Source: Rhodococcus yananensis
GTDB lineage: Bacteria > Actinomycetota > Actinomycetes > Mycobacteriales > Mycobacteriaceae
Assembly (NCBI RefSeq): GCF_020515525.1
Contig: NZ_JAIYEP010000047.1
Location: 1-35,482 of the forward strand
Direction of reading: 5' to 3'
Length of the DNA stretch: 35,482 bases
The position numbers and the translations under genes were made by a program. Shown here in pieces: positions 10,379 through 20,025 of this stretch; positions within the stretch are counted from its first letter, which is position 1, and each line of letters begins with the position of its first letter. A model generated the notes under the pieces. That model was not told the DNA's origin and did not search any database. It saw only the letters and a program-made list of their open reading frames with translations.

Positions 10379-11032
10379 GTGGCGCAGCGACACGAGTTCC
10401 GCACCCTGTCCACACGACGCATCCACACCGGTGCGATCGTGTCGCTGCGCGTCGACGACGTGGAGATGCCCGACGGTCACCTCGCCGAACGTGAGGTCGT
10501 CGAACATCACGGTGCCGTCGCCGTGGCCGCCGTCGACACCGACGACCGGATCGTGCTGATCCATCAGTACCGGCACCCGCTCGGCCGGCACCTGTGGGAA
10601 CTCCCCGCCGGGCTCCTCGACGTCCCCGGCGAGGACCCCGTCGACGCGGCCCGCCGTGAACTGGCCGAGGAGACCGGTCTGGCCGCCGACACCTGGAACG
10701 TTCTCGTCGACGTCGCGCTGTCGCCCGGATTCACCGACGAGGCGGTGCGCGTGTTCGTCGCCCGCCACCTCCGCGAGGTACCCCGCCCCACACCCGAACA
10801 CGAGGAAGCGGACCTCGAGGTGCGCCGCGTACCCGTCGACGACGCCGTCGCCATGGTGCTGCGCGGCGACATCGTCAACGCGACCGCCGCCGCCGGCATC
10901 CTCGCCCTCGCCGTCTCCCGCGCCCCGGAGACACCGCTGCGTGCCCCGGCGGCGCCGCTGCGCGCGGCGGACGCACCGTGGCCGGATCGCCCCACCGCGT
11001 TCACCCGCACCCGCGCCGAGCATCGGGCGTGA
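10379..11032 (+). CDS. Nudix hydrolase, ADP-ribose pyrophosphatase type (Rv1700-like)
   Basis: A 217-aa Nudix protein. The box runs from G78 to L101 and ends R-E-L-x-E-E-x-G-L. The first glycine is six residues from the following Glu instead of the canonical five, so the first half of the motif is slightly unusual. It has W-E-L-P-A-G upstream, typical of ADP-ribose pyrophosphatases such as M. tuberculosis Rv1700, which cleave ADP-ribose to AMP and ribose 5-phosphate. The last ~35 residues are Ala/Pro/Arg-rich and probably disordered. GTG 10379 lies four bases after the pyrG stop. Confidence 0.9.
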   Translation: MAQRHEFRTLSTRRIHTGAIVSLRVDDVEMPDGHLAEREVVEHHGAVAVAAVDTDDRIVLIHQYRHPLGRHLWELPAGLLDVPGEDPVDAARRELAEETGLAADTWNVLVDVALSPGFTDEAVRVFVARHLREVPRPTPEHEEADLEVRRVPVDDAVAMVLRGDIVNATAAAGILALAVSRAPETPLRAPAAPLRAADAPWPDRPTAFTRTRAEHRA

Positions 11033-11036
11033 CCGC

Positions 11037-11963
11037 GTGCCCGGACCGCTCGGTGCACAACTCGACGCGTATCTGAACCACCTGACCGTCGAACGAGGCG
11101 CCGCCGTCAACACGATCTCGTCCTACCGCCGGGACCTGACCCGATATCTCGAGCACCTCGCCGACGCCGACATCACCGACCTCGCCGACGTCCTCGAACA
11201 CCACATCACCGACTTCGCAGCCGCGTTACGGCGCGGCGACCCCGACCGGCAACGCCCCCCGTTGGCCGCGGGATCGGTGGCGCGGGCGCTGATCGCGGTG
11301 CGGGGACTGCACCGGTTCGCCGCGGCCGAGGGCCGGATCGGTGCGGACGTCGCGCGGGCCGTCAAACCTCCCGCGGCGGGACGACGGCTACCGAAGGCCC
11401 TGACCGTCGACCAGGTCGCCTCCATCCTCGAGGCGGTCGGTACGGACGCCGAAGGGCCGAGGGGCCTGCGCGACCGGGCCCTGCTCGAACTGCTGTATTC
11501 GACGGGTGCCCGCATCTCCGAAGCGATCGGACTCGACGTCGACGACGTCGACACCGGATCCGCCGCGGTTCTGCTGCGAGGGAAGGGCGGTCGGGAACGG
11601 CTCGTCCCGGTCGGCCGACCCGCCCTCGCTGCCCTCGACGCCTACCTGGTACGCGGCCGTCCCGCCCTCGCAGCGGGACACGGTGCCGCCCTGTTCCTCA
11701 ACGCGCGCGGCGGACGGCTGTCCCGGCAGAGCGCCTGGCAGGTGCTGCAACGCGCCTCCGAACGCGCCGGGATCGACGCCGCGGTGTCCCCGCACACACT
11801 GCGGCACTCGTTCGCGACCCACCTGCTCGACGGCGGCGCCGACGTCCGGGTCGTACAGGAACTGCTCGGGCACGCATCCGTGACGACCACCCAGATCTAC
11901 ACGCTGGTCACGGTCGGTGTGCTGCGCGAAGTCTGGGCCGGCGCCCACCCCCGTGCCCGCTGA
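11037..11963 (+). CDS. xerD: Tyrosine recombinase XerD
   Basis: Resolves chromosome dimers at dif together with XerC and FtsK. The 308-aa protein has an N-terminal SAM-like core-binding domain (~5-100) and the catalytic domain with all active-site residues: R159 (G-A-R-I-S-E), K183 (G-K-G-G-R), H253 and R256 (H-T-L-R-H-S-F), H279 (L-G-H-A-S) and Y288 (Q-I-Y-T). Position after the Nudix gene equals Rv1701, annotated xerD, and there is no nearby att site or phage gene, so a housekeeping role is preferred over an integrase. GTG 11037 is five bases after the Nudix stop. The C-terminus is a little short ([12 protein letters not shown]). Confidence 0.94.
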   Translation: MPGPLGAQLDAYLNHLTVERGAAVNTISSYRRDLTRYLEHLADADITDLADVLEHHITDFAAALRRGDPDRQRPPLAAGSVARALIAVRGLHRFAAAEGRIGADVARAVKPPAAGRRLPKALTVDQVASILEAVGTDAEGPRGLRDRALLELLYSTGARISEAIGLDVDDVDTGSAAVLLRGKGGRERLVPVGRPALAALDAYLVRGRPALAAGHGAALFLNARGGRLSRQSAWQVLQRASERAGIDAAVSPHTLRHSFATHLLDGGADVRVVQELLGHASVTTTQIYTLVTVGVLREVWAGAHPRAR

Positions 11964-12129
11964 TCGTGCGTGTCCGGCGGCGCAACCCCCACCGGAAGCG
12001 GTAGCGTTCCGATCACGGACAGGACAGGTAACGACGCGGCACCCGACCGGGTGCGCACGACAGTGACCAGAGTTGCGGCACAGCACAGATTGTGAACAGC
12101 AGGGTTGCAGAACAGGGGGAGTACCGAAC

Positions 12130-13059
12130 GTGGGCACACCTCGGCCACCCGTCACCGACGATTCGTATCCGCCCGCGCCCGGATGGGCATCGGCATCCGG
12201 CGCGCCGCCGATCGCCGACACCGAACTCGGACCCACCGGCCGGCCCCGCCGGCACGTGCCCGAACCGGGCCCCGTCACCGCGCACGGCCCCGCGAAGATC
12301 GTCGCGATGTGCAACCAGAAAGGCGGTGTCGGCAAGACGACGTCCACCATCAACCTGGGGGCCGCACTCGCCGAATGCGGTCGACGGGTACTGCTCGTCG
12401 ACCTCGACCCGCAGGGGGCCCTGTCGGCGGGACTGGGCGTCGCCCACCACGAACTGGACCTGACCGTCCACAACCTGCTGGTCGAACCGCGCGTGTCCAC
12501 GGACGAGGTGTTGCTGCGCACCCACGTGGAGAACCTCGATCTGCTGCCCAGCAACATCGACCTGTCCGCCGCCGAGATCCAACTCGTCTCCGAGGTCGGC
12601 CGCGAACAGGCACTCGGTCGTGCCCTGTACCCGGTGCTGGACCGCTACGACTACGTGCTCGTCGACTGCCAACCGTCGCTGGGCCTGCTCACCGTCAACG
12701 CCCTCGCCTGCGCCGACTCGGTGCTCATCCCCATGGAATGCGAGTTCTTCAGCCTCCGTGGACTGGCGTTGCTCAACGACACCGTCGCGAAGGTCCGCGA
12801 CCGCCTCAACCCGAGGCTGGTCGTCGCCGGGATCCTGGTGACCATGTTCGATTCCCGCACCCTGCACGGGCGCGAGGTCATGTCGCGGGTCGTGGAGGTG
12901 TTCGGCGACCTCGTCTACGACAACGTCATCAACCGCACCGTCAAGTTCCCCGAGACCAGCGTCGCGGGTGAACCGATCATCACCTGGGCCCCCAACTCCG
13001 CGGGCGCCGAATCGTATCGCGGGCTCGCCCGTGAGGTGATCCACCGGACCGGCCGCTGA
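12130..13059 (+). CDS. ParA/Soj family ATPase
   Basis: A 309-aa Walker-type ATPase of the ParA family with deviant Walker A K-G-G-V-G-K-T-T at 64-71, D-L-D-P-Q-G (A' motif) and D-Y-V-L-V-D-C-Q-P-S (Walker B). About 55 residues of Pro-rich sequence precede the ATPase core. GTG 12130 is chosen because AGGGGGAG (12114-12121) lies eight bases upstream; a longer frame from TTG 12073 has no such site. It equals Rv1708. No parB gene accompanies it; instead it is followed by scpA and scpB, so it is probably not the chromosomal parAB ATPase and may act with condensin. The 166-base gap upstream must hold a promoter; nothing clear was found apart from a CACA-GAT-TGTG palindrome near 12086. Confidence 0.93.
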   Translation: MGTPRPPVTDDSYPPAPGWASASGAPPIADTELGPTGRPRRHVPEPGPVTAHGPAKIVAMCNQKGGVGKTTSTINLGAALAECGRRVLLVDLDPQGALSAGLGVAHHELDLTVHNLLVEPRVSTDEVLLRTHVENLDLLPSNIDLSAAEIQLVSEVGREQALGRALYPVLDRYDYVLVDCQPSLGLLTVNALACADSVLIPMECEFFSLRGLALLNDTVAKVRDRLNPRLVVAGILVTMFDSRTLHGREVMSRVVEVFGDLVYDNVINRTVKFPETSVAGEPIITWAPNSAGAESYRGLAREVIHRTGR

Positions 13060-13062
13060 CCT

Positions 13063-13905
13063 GTGCCCACGATCGTTCCCCCCACCGACACGGTGACACC
13101 GTCGCCCTCGGGCACCGCCGACGACACCGGCTTCCGGGTCCGGCTGCGCAACTTCGAGGGTCCCTTCGATCTGTTACTGACCCTGATCTCGCAACGCCGA
13201 CTCGACGTCACCGAGGTCGCACTGCACGAGGTCACCGACGAGTTCATCGCCTACACCCGCGCACTCGGACCCGAACTGGGCCTCGACCGGACCACCGAAT
13301 TCCTCGTTGTCGCCGCGACCCTGCTCGACCTCAAGGCCGCCAGACTCCTGCCCTCCGGCGACGTCGACGACCCCGAGGACCTCGCCCTGCTCGAGGCCCG
13401 CGATCTGCTGTTCGCACGGCTGCTGCAGTACCGTGCCTACAAGCAGGTCGCCGAGCGGTTCGCCGAACTCGAGCGGGCCGCGCTGCGCCGGTATCCGCGC
13501 GCGGTGTCACTCGAGGACTGCTTCGAGAACCTCGTCCCCGAGGTGGTCCTCGGTGTCGACCCGCATCGGTTCGCGGAGATCGCGGCCGCAGCGTTCCGGC
13601 CGAAGCCACCCCCGACGGTGGGTCTCGATCACCTGCACACACCGAAGGTGTCGGTACCCGAACAGGCCGGCCACATCCTCGCGCTGCTCGAGCAGCGCGG
13701 CCCGGGAGTCTGGGTGGGATTCGACGAACTCGTCGCCGACTGCGACCACGGGCTGCTGGTCGTCGCCCGGTTCCTCGCGTTGCTCGAACTCTACCGGCAA
13801 CGCGCGGTGACCTTCGACCAACCCGATCCCCTCGGTCCGCTGCAGGTGGCGTGGACCGGGGAGGACGACGACAGTGCCACCGACTTCGAGGAGGACTACG
13901 GGTGA
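13063..13905 (+). CDS. scpA: Segregation and condensation protein A
   Basis: The kleisin subunit of the SMC-ScpAB condensin. The 280-aa protein has the classic ScpA start (F-R-V-R-L-x-N-F-E-G-P-F-D-L-L-L-T-L-I, residues ~24-43) that binds the SMC neck, helices rich in Leu/Glu (L-D-L-K-A-A-R-L-L-P), and a C-terminal winged helix (V-S-V-P-E-Q-A to L-E-L-Y-R-Q). GTG 13063 lies three bases after the ParA stop; the scpB start overlaps the scpA stop (GTGA). The N-terminal 20 residues are a Thr/Pro-rich extension. Confidence 0.95.
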   Translation: MPTIVPPTDTVTPSPSGTADDTGFRVRLRNFEGPFDLLLTLISQRRLDVTEVALHEVTDEFIAYTRALGPELGLDRTTEFLVVAATLLDLKAARLLPSGDVDDPEDLALLEARDLLFARLLQYRAYKQVAERFAELERAALRRYPRAVSLEDCFENLVPEVVLGVDPHRFAEIAAAAFRPKPPPTVGLDHLHTPKVSVPEQAGHILALLEQRGPGVWVGFDELVADCDHGLLVVARFLALLELYRQRAVTFDQPDPLGPLQVAWTGEDDDSATDFEEDYG

Positions 13906-14615
13906 GTCAGGACGCGTCGGAGCGACACGACACGGACCCGGAGGGCTCCGCCACCCGAGCGTGGGACGGCGAGCTGCTCGACATCGCCGACGACGAACTC
14001 GCCGCCGCCCTCGAAGCGGTCCTGCTGGTCGTCGACACCCCCGCCGCCACGGAGCAGCTCGCCGCGGCCATCGGTGTCACCGTCGACCGGGCCGACACCG
14101 CGCTGCGGCGTCTCGCCGCCGACCTCACGGCGCGCGGCTCCGGTATCGATCTGCGACACGCCGGTGACGGCTGGCGGTTCTACACCAGACGCGACTACGC
14201 CCCGTACGTCGAGAAGCTGCTCCAGGGCGGTGCCCGCACCAAGCTGACCCGGGCAGCGCTGGAAACCCTCGCGGTGATCGCCTACCGGCAACCCGTGACC
14301 CGCAGCCGCGTCGGTGCGGTTCGCGGGGTCAATGTCGACGCGGTGATCCGCACCCTGCACGCGCGCGGCCTCATCGCCGAATCGGGCACCGACCCGGACA
14401 CCGGCGGCACCCTCTACACCACCACGGACCTGTTCCTGGAACGACTCGGTCTCGGTTCCCTGGCGGACCTGCCGCCCGTCGCGCCGCTGCTCCCGGACGT
14501 CGATGTGATCGACGACATCAGCGACAGCCTCGAGTCCGACCCACGATTTGAGAGAATGGGCAGGAACGCGCGCGCCGAGGCACCCCCGGCCGCGGAGTTC
14601 GACCCGGAGAACTGA
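13902..14615 (+). CDS. scpB: Segregation and condensation protein B
   Basis: A winged-helix dimer that binds ScpA in the condensin complex. The 237-aa protein has two tandem winged helices: about 28-105 (L-A-A-A-L-E-A-V-L-L-V-V-D-T-P) and 108-185, the latter with the family hallmark L-T-R-A-A-L-E-T-L-A-V-I-A-Y-R-Q-P-V-T-R and V-R-G-V-N. An acidic tail of about 50 residues follows. GTG 13902 overlaps scpA. The downstream pseudouridine synthase starts ten bases after the stop, the usual order in Gram-positive bacteria (scpA-scpB-rluB). Confidence 0.95.
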   Translation: MSQDASERHDTDPEGSATRAWDGELLDIADDELAAALEAVLLVVDTPAATEQLAAAIGVTVDRADTALRRLAADLTARGSGIDLRHAGDGWRFYTRRDYAPYVEKLLQGGARTKLTRAALETLAVIAYRQPVTRSRVGAVRGVNVDAVIRTLHARGLIAESGTDPDTGGTLYTTTDLFLERLGLGSLADLPPVAPLLPDVDVIDDISDSLESDPRFERMGRNARAEAPPAAEFDPEN

Positions 14616-14625
14616 CAGGACACAC

Positions 14626-15753
14626 GTGAACAACCCCGCTCGCCGTGATGGCACACCGGACAGAAAACGACACACCCGCACCGGCTCCGCCGGCAAGGGC
14701 ACCGGCTCCGCCGGTAAGGGCGCAGGCCGCTCCCGATCCGGGGGCCGAGCCGACGCCCCCGCGACCCGCGGTGGCCGGAACCGGACCGAGGGAACACCCT
14801 CGGGGAAGAAGCCGCACCGCGGCGCCACCGCCGGTACCGGACGCGCCGGGTCGACGAACCCGAGATCGACGAACCCGAAATCGACAGGCCTGAACAAGCG
14901 CGGCAAGCCCGCCGCACCGAAACCGCAGGCGCGCCGAGCCCCGGCGACCCCGACGGTCAGCAACGCCAAACCCGCCCGGCACCAGCACGCGGACATCACC
15001 CCCGTCCAGCTTCCCGCCGGTGAAGGGGTCCGGTTGCAGAAGGTGCTCGCGCAGGCCGGGGTCGCTTCCCGCCGCGCCGCCGAGGACCTCATCGCCGCCG
15101 GCCGCGTCGAAGTGGACGGCGCGATCGTCCGCGAACAGGGACTGCGCGTGCACCCGGAGAACGCGGTGATCCGTGTCGACGGCGTCCGCGTCGTCATCAA
15201 GAAGGATCTGGTGCACCTGGTCCTCAACAAGCCCCGCGGGTGGCAGTCCACCATGTCCGACGACCTGGGGCGACCCTGCGTCGGTGACATCGTCTCCGAA
15301 CGCGTCGCTGCCGGGCAGCGCCTCTTCCACGTCGGCCGGCTCGACGCCGACACCGAAGGACTGCTGCTGCTCACCAACGACGGGGAACTGGCCCACCGCC
15401 TCATGCACCCGTCGTTCGAAGTCCCCAAGACCTACCTCGCGACGGTCAAGGGCGTCGTCGAACGGGGCGTCGGCAAGCAACTGCGCGACGGCGTCGAACT
15501 CGAGGACGGTCCCGCCTCCGTCGACCACTTCGCCCTGCTCGAGGTCCACGAGGGCCAGTCCCTCGTCAAGATCGTGTTGCACGAGGGCCGCAAGCACATC
15601 GTGCGTCGACTCCTCGACGAGGTCGGCTACCCGGTACTCCGATTGCTGCGCACCCACATCGGTCCCGTGGCGCTCGGCGATCAGCGGCCCGGCACCCTGC
15701 GGGTGCTCGGCCGCACGGAGGTCGGCGGTCTCTACCAGGCGGTGGGTCTGTGA
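14626..15753 (+). CDS. rluB: RluB/RsuA-family rRNA pseudouridine synthase with basic N-terminal extension
   Basis: Isomerises uridine in rRNA; RluB modifies the 2605 region of 23S rRNA in E. coli, and the exact target here is inferred. The 375-aa protein has a ~130-residue Lys/Arg/Gly/Ser/Pro-rich, probably disordered N-terminus with small repeats ([13 protein letters not shown] and [12 protein letters not shown]). Then come an S4 domain (~134-195, [16 protein letters not shown]) and the catalytic domain with D240 in [14 protein letters not shown] 14626 has AGGACA upstream at short spacing. The stop overlaps the cmk start. Confidence 0.92.
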   Translation: MNNPARRDGTPDRKRHTRTGSAGKGTGSAGKGAGRSRSGGRADAPATRGGRNRTEGTPSGKKPHRGATAGTGRAGSTNPRSTNPKSTGLNKRGKPAAPKPQARRAPATPTVSNAKPARHQHADITPVQLPAGEGVRLQKVLAQAGVASRRAAEDLIAAGRVEVDGAIVREQGLRVHPENAVIRVDGVRVVIKKDLVHLVLNKPRGWQSTMSDDLGRPCVGDIVSERVAAGQRLFHVGRLDADTEGLLLLTNDGELAHRLMHPSFEVPKTYLATVKGVVERGVGKQLRDGVELEDGPASVDHFALLEVHEGQSLVKIVLHEGRKHIVRRLLDEVGYPVLRLLRTHIGPVALGDQRPGTLRVLGRTEVGGLYQAVGL

Positions 15754-16442
15754 CCGGCACCCCGGATCTGATCGTCGCGATGGACGGGCCGTCCGGCACC
15801 GGAAAGTCCACCGTCGCCAAGCTCCTCGCGCGGCACCTCGATGCCGCCTATCTGGACACCGGTGCGATGTACCGGGTCGCGACCCTGCACGTGCTGCGCC
15901 GCGGCGTCGACCTGACCGATCCCGCGGCGATCGCGGCGGCCACGGCCGACCTACCGTGGTTCATCGGCACCGACCCCGCCGTCGAGGACATCCGTCTCGA
16001 CGGTGAGGACGTTCGCGCCGAGATCCGCGGCGGCGAGGTCACCTCCGCGGTGTCCGCGGTGTCCGCGGTCCCGCAGGTGCGGACGCTGCTGGTCGCCGCG
16101 CAACAGCAACTCGGGCGCGCGTCCGGTCGCGCCGTCGTGGAGGGACGCGACATCGGCACCGCCGTGTTCCCCGACGCGGACGTGAAGGTCTTCCTGACCG
16201 CGTCGGCGCAGGCCCGGTCGCGGCGCCGCAACACCCAGAACATCGCCGAGGGCCGCGGCGACGACTACGACGCGGTGCTCGCGGCCGTGCAGCGCCGCGA
16301 CCACCTCGATTCCACACGCGCCGTGTCGCCGCTGCGCGCCGCCGACGACGCCGTCGTCGTGGACACCAGCGACATGGACATCGACCAGGTGATCGCCGCG
16401 CTCGTCGCGGTCGTCGCCGAGCAGACGGGAGCGCCGCTGTGA
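15750..16442 (+). CDS. cmk: Cytidylate kinase
   Basis: Phosphorylates CMP and dCMP with ATP. The 230-aa protein has the P-loop G-P-S-G-T-G-K-S-T at 13-21, the family motif Y-L-D-T-G-A-M-Y-R (35-42) and [11 protein letters not shown] near 131-141. A small Ser-Ala-Val repeat (S-A-V-S-A-V-S-A-V, coding GTGTCCGCG twice in tandem) lies just before P-Q-V-R. GTG 15750 overlaps the pseudouridine synthase stop, and der overlaps its own stop, so the three genes are coupled (Rv1711-Rv1713 order). Confidence 0.95.
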   Translation: MTGTPDLIVAMDGPSGTGKSTVAKLLARHLDAAYLDTGAMYRVATLHVLRRGVDLTDPAAIAAATADLPWFIGTDPAVEDIRLDGEDVRAEIRGGEVTSAVSAVSAVPQVRTLLVAAQQQLGRASGRAVVEGRDIGTAVFPDADVKVFLTASAQARSRRRNTQNIAEGRGDDYDAVLAAVQRRDHLDSTRAVSPLRAADDAVVVDTSDMDIDQVIAALVAVVAEQTGAPL

Positions 16443-17875
16443 GCGACGACGCCACCTACGAACACCTCGACGGACCGTCCCCCGCGGACGGCACGTGGTC
16501 CGACGAATCGGATTGGGACGTCGAATTCCTCGACGATGCCGACCTCGAGGACTTCGTCGCCGTGCCCACCGTCGCGGTGGTCGGGCGTCCCAACGTCGGG
16601 AAGTCCACCCTCGTCAACCGCATCATCGGCCGTCGCGAAGCGGTCGTCGAGGACATCCCCGGGGTCACCCGTGACCGGGTGTCCTACGAGGCGACGTGGA
16701 ACGGACGCCGGTTCATGGTGCAGGACACCGGCGGCTGGGAACCCGACGCGAAGGGAATGCAGCAGTCCGTGGCCCGGCAGGCCGAGGTCGCCATGCGCAC
16801 CGCCGACGCGATCCTCGTCGTCGTCGACGCCACGGTCGGGGCGACCAGCGTCGACGAGGCCGTCGCGCGGGTGCTGCGCCGGTCGAAGACCCCGGTGCTG
16901 CTCGTCGCGAACAAGGTCGACGACGACCGGGTCGAATCGGAAGCGGCCGCGTTGTGGTCCCTCGGATTGGGCCAGCCGTACTCGGTGTCCGCCACCCACG
17001 GTCGCGGTACCGGTGACCTGCTCGACGTGCTGCTCGAGAAGCTGCCGGCCACTCCGCGGGAGGGCACCGGCGGGGGAGGACCACGTCGTGTCGCTCTGGT
17101 CGGGAAGCCGAACGTCGGCAAGTCGAGCCTGCTCAACAAGCTGTCCGGCGACGAACGGTCCGTGGTGCACGATGTGGCCGGAACCACCGTCGACCCCGTC
17201 GACTCGCTCGTCGAACTCGGCGGGAAGCCGTGGCGGTTCGTCGACACCGCCGGTCTGCGCAAGCGGGTCACGCACGCGTCCGGAGCCGAGTTCTACGCCT
17301 CACTGCGCACCCGCGGGGCGATCGAGGCCGCAGAGGTCGCTGTCCTGCTCATCGATGCCTCGCAGCCCATCACCGAACAGGATCAGCGGGTCATCGGGAT
17401 GGTCGTGGACTCCGGCCGTGCACTGGTGATCGCGTTCAACAAGTGGGATCTCGTCGACGAGGACCGTCGTTACGAGTTGGGTCGCGAGATCGAACGTGAC
17501 CTGTCGCGGGTGCCGTGGGCGGCCCGGGTGAACATCTCGGCGAAGACCGGCCGGGCCGTGCAGAGACTCGTCCCGGCGATGGAGACCGCACTCGAATCGT
17601 GGGACAAGCGCATCTCGACGGGGCGGCTCAACACCTGGCTCAAGGAGGTGGTGGCGGCGACACCACCGCCGATGCGTGGCGGCCGGCTACCGCGCGTGTT
17701 GTTCGCCACCCAGGCCGCGACACGTCCGCCGACGTTCGTGCTGTTCACCACGGGATTCCTCGAGGCCGGGTATCGCCGCTTCCTCGAACGGAAACTCCGG
17801 GAGGAGTTCAACTTCGACGGCAGCCCCGTCCGGGTCAACGTGCGAGTCCGCGAGAAGCGCGACCGCCGCAAGTAG
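16439..17875 (+). CDS. der: Ribosome biogenesis GTPase Der (EngA)
   Basis: Essential GTPase for 50S subunit maturation. The 478-aa protein has an acidic N-terminal tail of about 42 residues, then two GTPase domains in tandem: G1 G-R-P-N-V-G-K-S-T at 49-57 with D-T-G-G and N-K-V-D, and G1 G-K-P-N-V-G-K-S-S at 222-230 with D-T-A-G and N-K-W-D. A C-terminal KH-like domain follows ([15 protein letters not shown]). GTG 16439 overlaps the cmk stop. It is the last protein gene of the block; a promoter and tRNA-Pro follow. Confidence 0.96.
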   Translation: MSDDATYEHLDGPSPADGTWSDESDWDVEFLDDADLEDFVAVPTVAVVGRPNVGKSTLVNRIIGRREAVVEDIPGVTRDRVSYEATWNGRRFMVQDTGGWEPDAKGMQQSVARQAEVAMRTADAILVVVDATVGATSVDEAVARVLRRSKTPVLLVANKVDDDRVESEAAALWSLGLGQPYSVSATHGRGTGDLLDVLLEKLPATPREGTGGGGPRRVALVGKPNVGKSSLLNKLSGDERSVVHDVAGTTVDPVDSLVELGGKPWRFVDTAGLRKRVTHASGAEFYASLRTRGAIEAAEVAVLLIDASQPITEQDQRVIGMVVDSGRALVIAFNKWDLVDEDRRYELGREIERDLSRVPWAARVNISAKTGRAVQRLVPAMETALESWDKRISTGRLNTWLKEVVAATPPPMRGGRLPRVLFATQAATRPPTFVLFTTGFLEAGYRRFLERKLREEFNFDGSPVRVNVRVREKRDRRK

Positions 17876-17907
17876 GCGCGAACCGGAAAATGGTGCTGAC
17901 CAGGCGA

Positions 17908-17936
17908 TTAGTGTTTCCGTCCCGTCCTGTTGTAAT
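17908..17936 (+). promoter_or_regulatory. Probable tRNA-Pro promoter
   Basis: TTAGTG (17908-17913), a 17-base spacer and TGTAAT (17931-17936, five of six consensus -10 bases) lie about 30 bases upstream of tRNA-Pro, in an AT-richer patch after der. Confidence 0.5.
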
Positions 17937-17964
17937 CTCAACGAGCACTCGATGAGAGTGCGGG

Positions 17965-18038
<74 letters not shown>

Positions 18039-18041
18039 CCG

Positions 18042-18079
18042 AAAACCCCGGAGAATCAATGATTCTCCGGGGTTTTTCG
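18042..18079 (+). terminator. tRNA-Pro intrinsic terminator
   Basis: A perfect 16-bp inverted repeat (18042-18057 with 18061-18076, loop AAT) ends in TTTTTCG. It begins four bases after the tRNA and is the strongest terminator in the window. The A-rich 5' arm would also allow it to work from the other side. Confidence 0.95.
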
Positions 18080-18144
18080 TTGTCCGGAGCCGGTCGGACC
18101 GCGCCTCGTGCGCTCGTCGCGACCCACCACCTCGGCCCCGTGGG

Positions 18145-18163
18145 TTAGATTAGCCTAATCTTA
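18145..18163 (+). promoter_or_regulatory. IdeR/DtxR iron box
   Basis: TTAGATTAGCCTAATCTTA matches 16 of 19 positions of the DtxR/IdeR consensus (TTAGGTTAGSCTAACCTAA). Its inner 15 bases (18147-18161) form a perfect palindrome around C18154. It lies 40 bases before the ABC transporter start. By analogy, Fe(II)-bound IdeR would repress the downstream genes when iron is plentiful. Core promoter elements are not clear, but TAATCT inside the box could be a -10. Confidence 0.8.
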
Positions 18164-18202
18164 TTGCGTTGAAGGGATGCGGTTCAGAGATCCGGTGGTG
18201 CC

Positions 18203-20025
18203 ATGACGACGATCGATGCTCCTGCGGTGGGTGTGCCCGAGAAGGACACCGCTACCGATGCGCGAGCCCAACAGAAGGCCGATGCGCGGGCGCTCGACGA
18301 CCTGTTGCGCCCGGTCGCCCCGAGTCTGGCCGTCGGCCGGGTCCTGGCGGTGGTCTCGGCAATCCTGGCCGTCGTGCCGTACATCGCGCTGGTGCACATC
18401 GGCGAGATCCTGCTCGACGCCGGCCACTCCGACGGCGCAGTCGACGCGGACGCAGTATTCCGATGGCTGCGGATCCTGCTGGCCGCGTTCACCCTGCGAC
18501 TCGCCGTGTACTTCGTCGCGTTGCTCATCACGCACCTGGCGGACATCAGGCTCGGTCACCTCCTCCGCCGCCGGATGATCCACCGGTTCGCCGAGGTGCC
18601 CCTCAACTGGTTCACCGCCACCAACTCCGGTCGCGTACGCAAGGCCCTGCAGGACGACATCGGAACCATCCACCACCTGATCGCGCACCGGCCCGTCGAC
18701 GGCACCGTCGCGATCGTCATGCCGCTGACCCTGACGGTCTACGCGTTCGTCATCGACTGGCGTCTCGGGCTGCTCGCCGTGGCCACCGTGCCGCTGTACG
18801 GCGCGGCGATGGCATTGAGCATTCGCGGGATGGGCGAGAAGACCGTCCTGATGGACACGAAGCTGGCCGTCGTGTCGGCACGCATGGTGGAGTTCGTCAC
18901 CGGCATCACGGTGGTCAAGGCATTCGGTCGGGTGGGTCACGCCCACCGCGCCTACCGCGAATCCGCCGAGGAGTTCCAGGTCTTCTACCACGACTGGGTA
19001 CGTCCCCTCGTGCGGGTGAGCTCGCTGGGAACATCACTGCTGGCCGTGCCGCTGATCCTGCTCGTCAACATCGGCGGCGGCGCGTGGCTCGTCCACCACG
19101 GCGCAGTCACGGTCGCCGACGTCCTCGCCACCTCCCTGATCGCGCTCCTGATCCCGTACGGCATCGAGGTGCTGATGAACGCGATGTGGTCCGCGCAGAT
19201 CGCCGGTGCCGCCGCCCGACGACTCACCGATCTCCTCGAGACCCCGGTCCTGGCCGACGACGGAGTGCGCGCCGAACCGCGCGGCCACGACGGCGTCTTC
19301 GATCACGTCGGATACACCTACGGAACGGGCGAGAGCGCCGAACTCGCGCTCGACGACGTCTCGTTCACGCTGCGGGAAGGCACCGTGACCGCCCTCGTCG
19401 GACCGTCCGGATCCGGCAAGTCGACGATCGCCGCACTCCTGGCACGGTTCGACGACCCGCAGTCCGGCGAGATCCGGCTCGGTGGGGTACCCGTCTCGGA
19501 GATCGACCACCTCTACCGGCACGTCGGCTTCGTCCTGCAGGACCCCCAACTGCCCGCGATCTCCCTCCGCGACAACATCGCGCTCGGCCGTCCGGATGCC
19601 ACCGAGGAACAGATCCGGGAAGCGGCCCGGGCCGCCCGGATCCTCGACGAGATCGAGGCGTTACCGAACGGCTTCGACACGGTCTACGGTGCCGACAGCG
19701 GACTGTCCGGCGGCCAGGCCCAGCGCATCGCGACCGCCCGCGCCATCCTGGTCGACACCCCGTTCTGATCCTCGACGAGGCGACCGCACTGACCGACCCC
19801 GAGTCGCAGTTCCGGATCCAGCAGGCACTGTCGGATCTGGTACGCGACAAGACGGTGCTGCTCGTCGCGCACCGACCCGAAGTGATCACCGGCGTCGACC
19901 GGATCGTCCTCGTGCGCAACGGCCGCGTCGTCGCGGTGGGAACCCACGACGACCTCGCGTCCGAACCGGGTTACACCCAGCTCTGGAAATCGACCACCGC
20001 CACGTTCGGACGTGAGAACCGATGA
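18203..20025 (+). pseudogene. ABC transporter half-molecule (IrtA/YbtP-like), frameshifted before Walker B
   Basis: A type-IV ABC transporter gene, six membrane helices (residues ~40-330) fused to an ATPase domain. Walker A G-P-S-G-S-G-K-S-T is at ~400-408 and the signature L-S-G-G-Q-A-Q-R at ~501. The frame then hits TGA at 19766-19768 after A-I-L-V-D-T-P-F. One base earlier the lost frame resumes exactly with V-L-I-L-D-E-A-T-A-L-T-D-P-E, the H-loop A-H-R-P-E and the natural end at 20025, so a single missing base around 19760-19763 (CCCCGTT for expected CCCCGGTT) splits the gene. Repaired length is about 607 aa. The restored stop overlaps the next start (ATGA). The D-loop A-L-T-D-P-E is of the siderophore-exporter-like type. 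The iron box upstream supports a siderophore role; no SIP reductase domain is present. Either a real lesion or a sequencing error. As read, the 521-aa product would lack Walker B. Confidence 0.85.

Noticed and set aside
11037-11963. Tyrosine recombinase as a mobile element integrase
   Set aside because: It lies in the conserved xerD position with no att repeats, excisionase or phage genes.
12086-12096. CACA-GAT-TGTG palindrome upstream of the ParA gene as a parS site
   Set aside because: It does not resemble the TGTTTCACGTGAAACA parS consensus and no parB gene is near.
18177-18206. A 9-residue leader peptide frame whose stop overlaps the first ABC start
   Set aside because: The GAAGGG site directly abuts its ATG with no spacing, so translation is unlikely; overlap is probably chance.
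19754-19768. Programmed -1 frameshifting in the first ABC gene
   Set aside because: The site ACC-CCG-TTC is not an X-XXY-YYZ slippery heptamer; a simple one-base loss explains it better. Kept only as a remote option.
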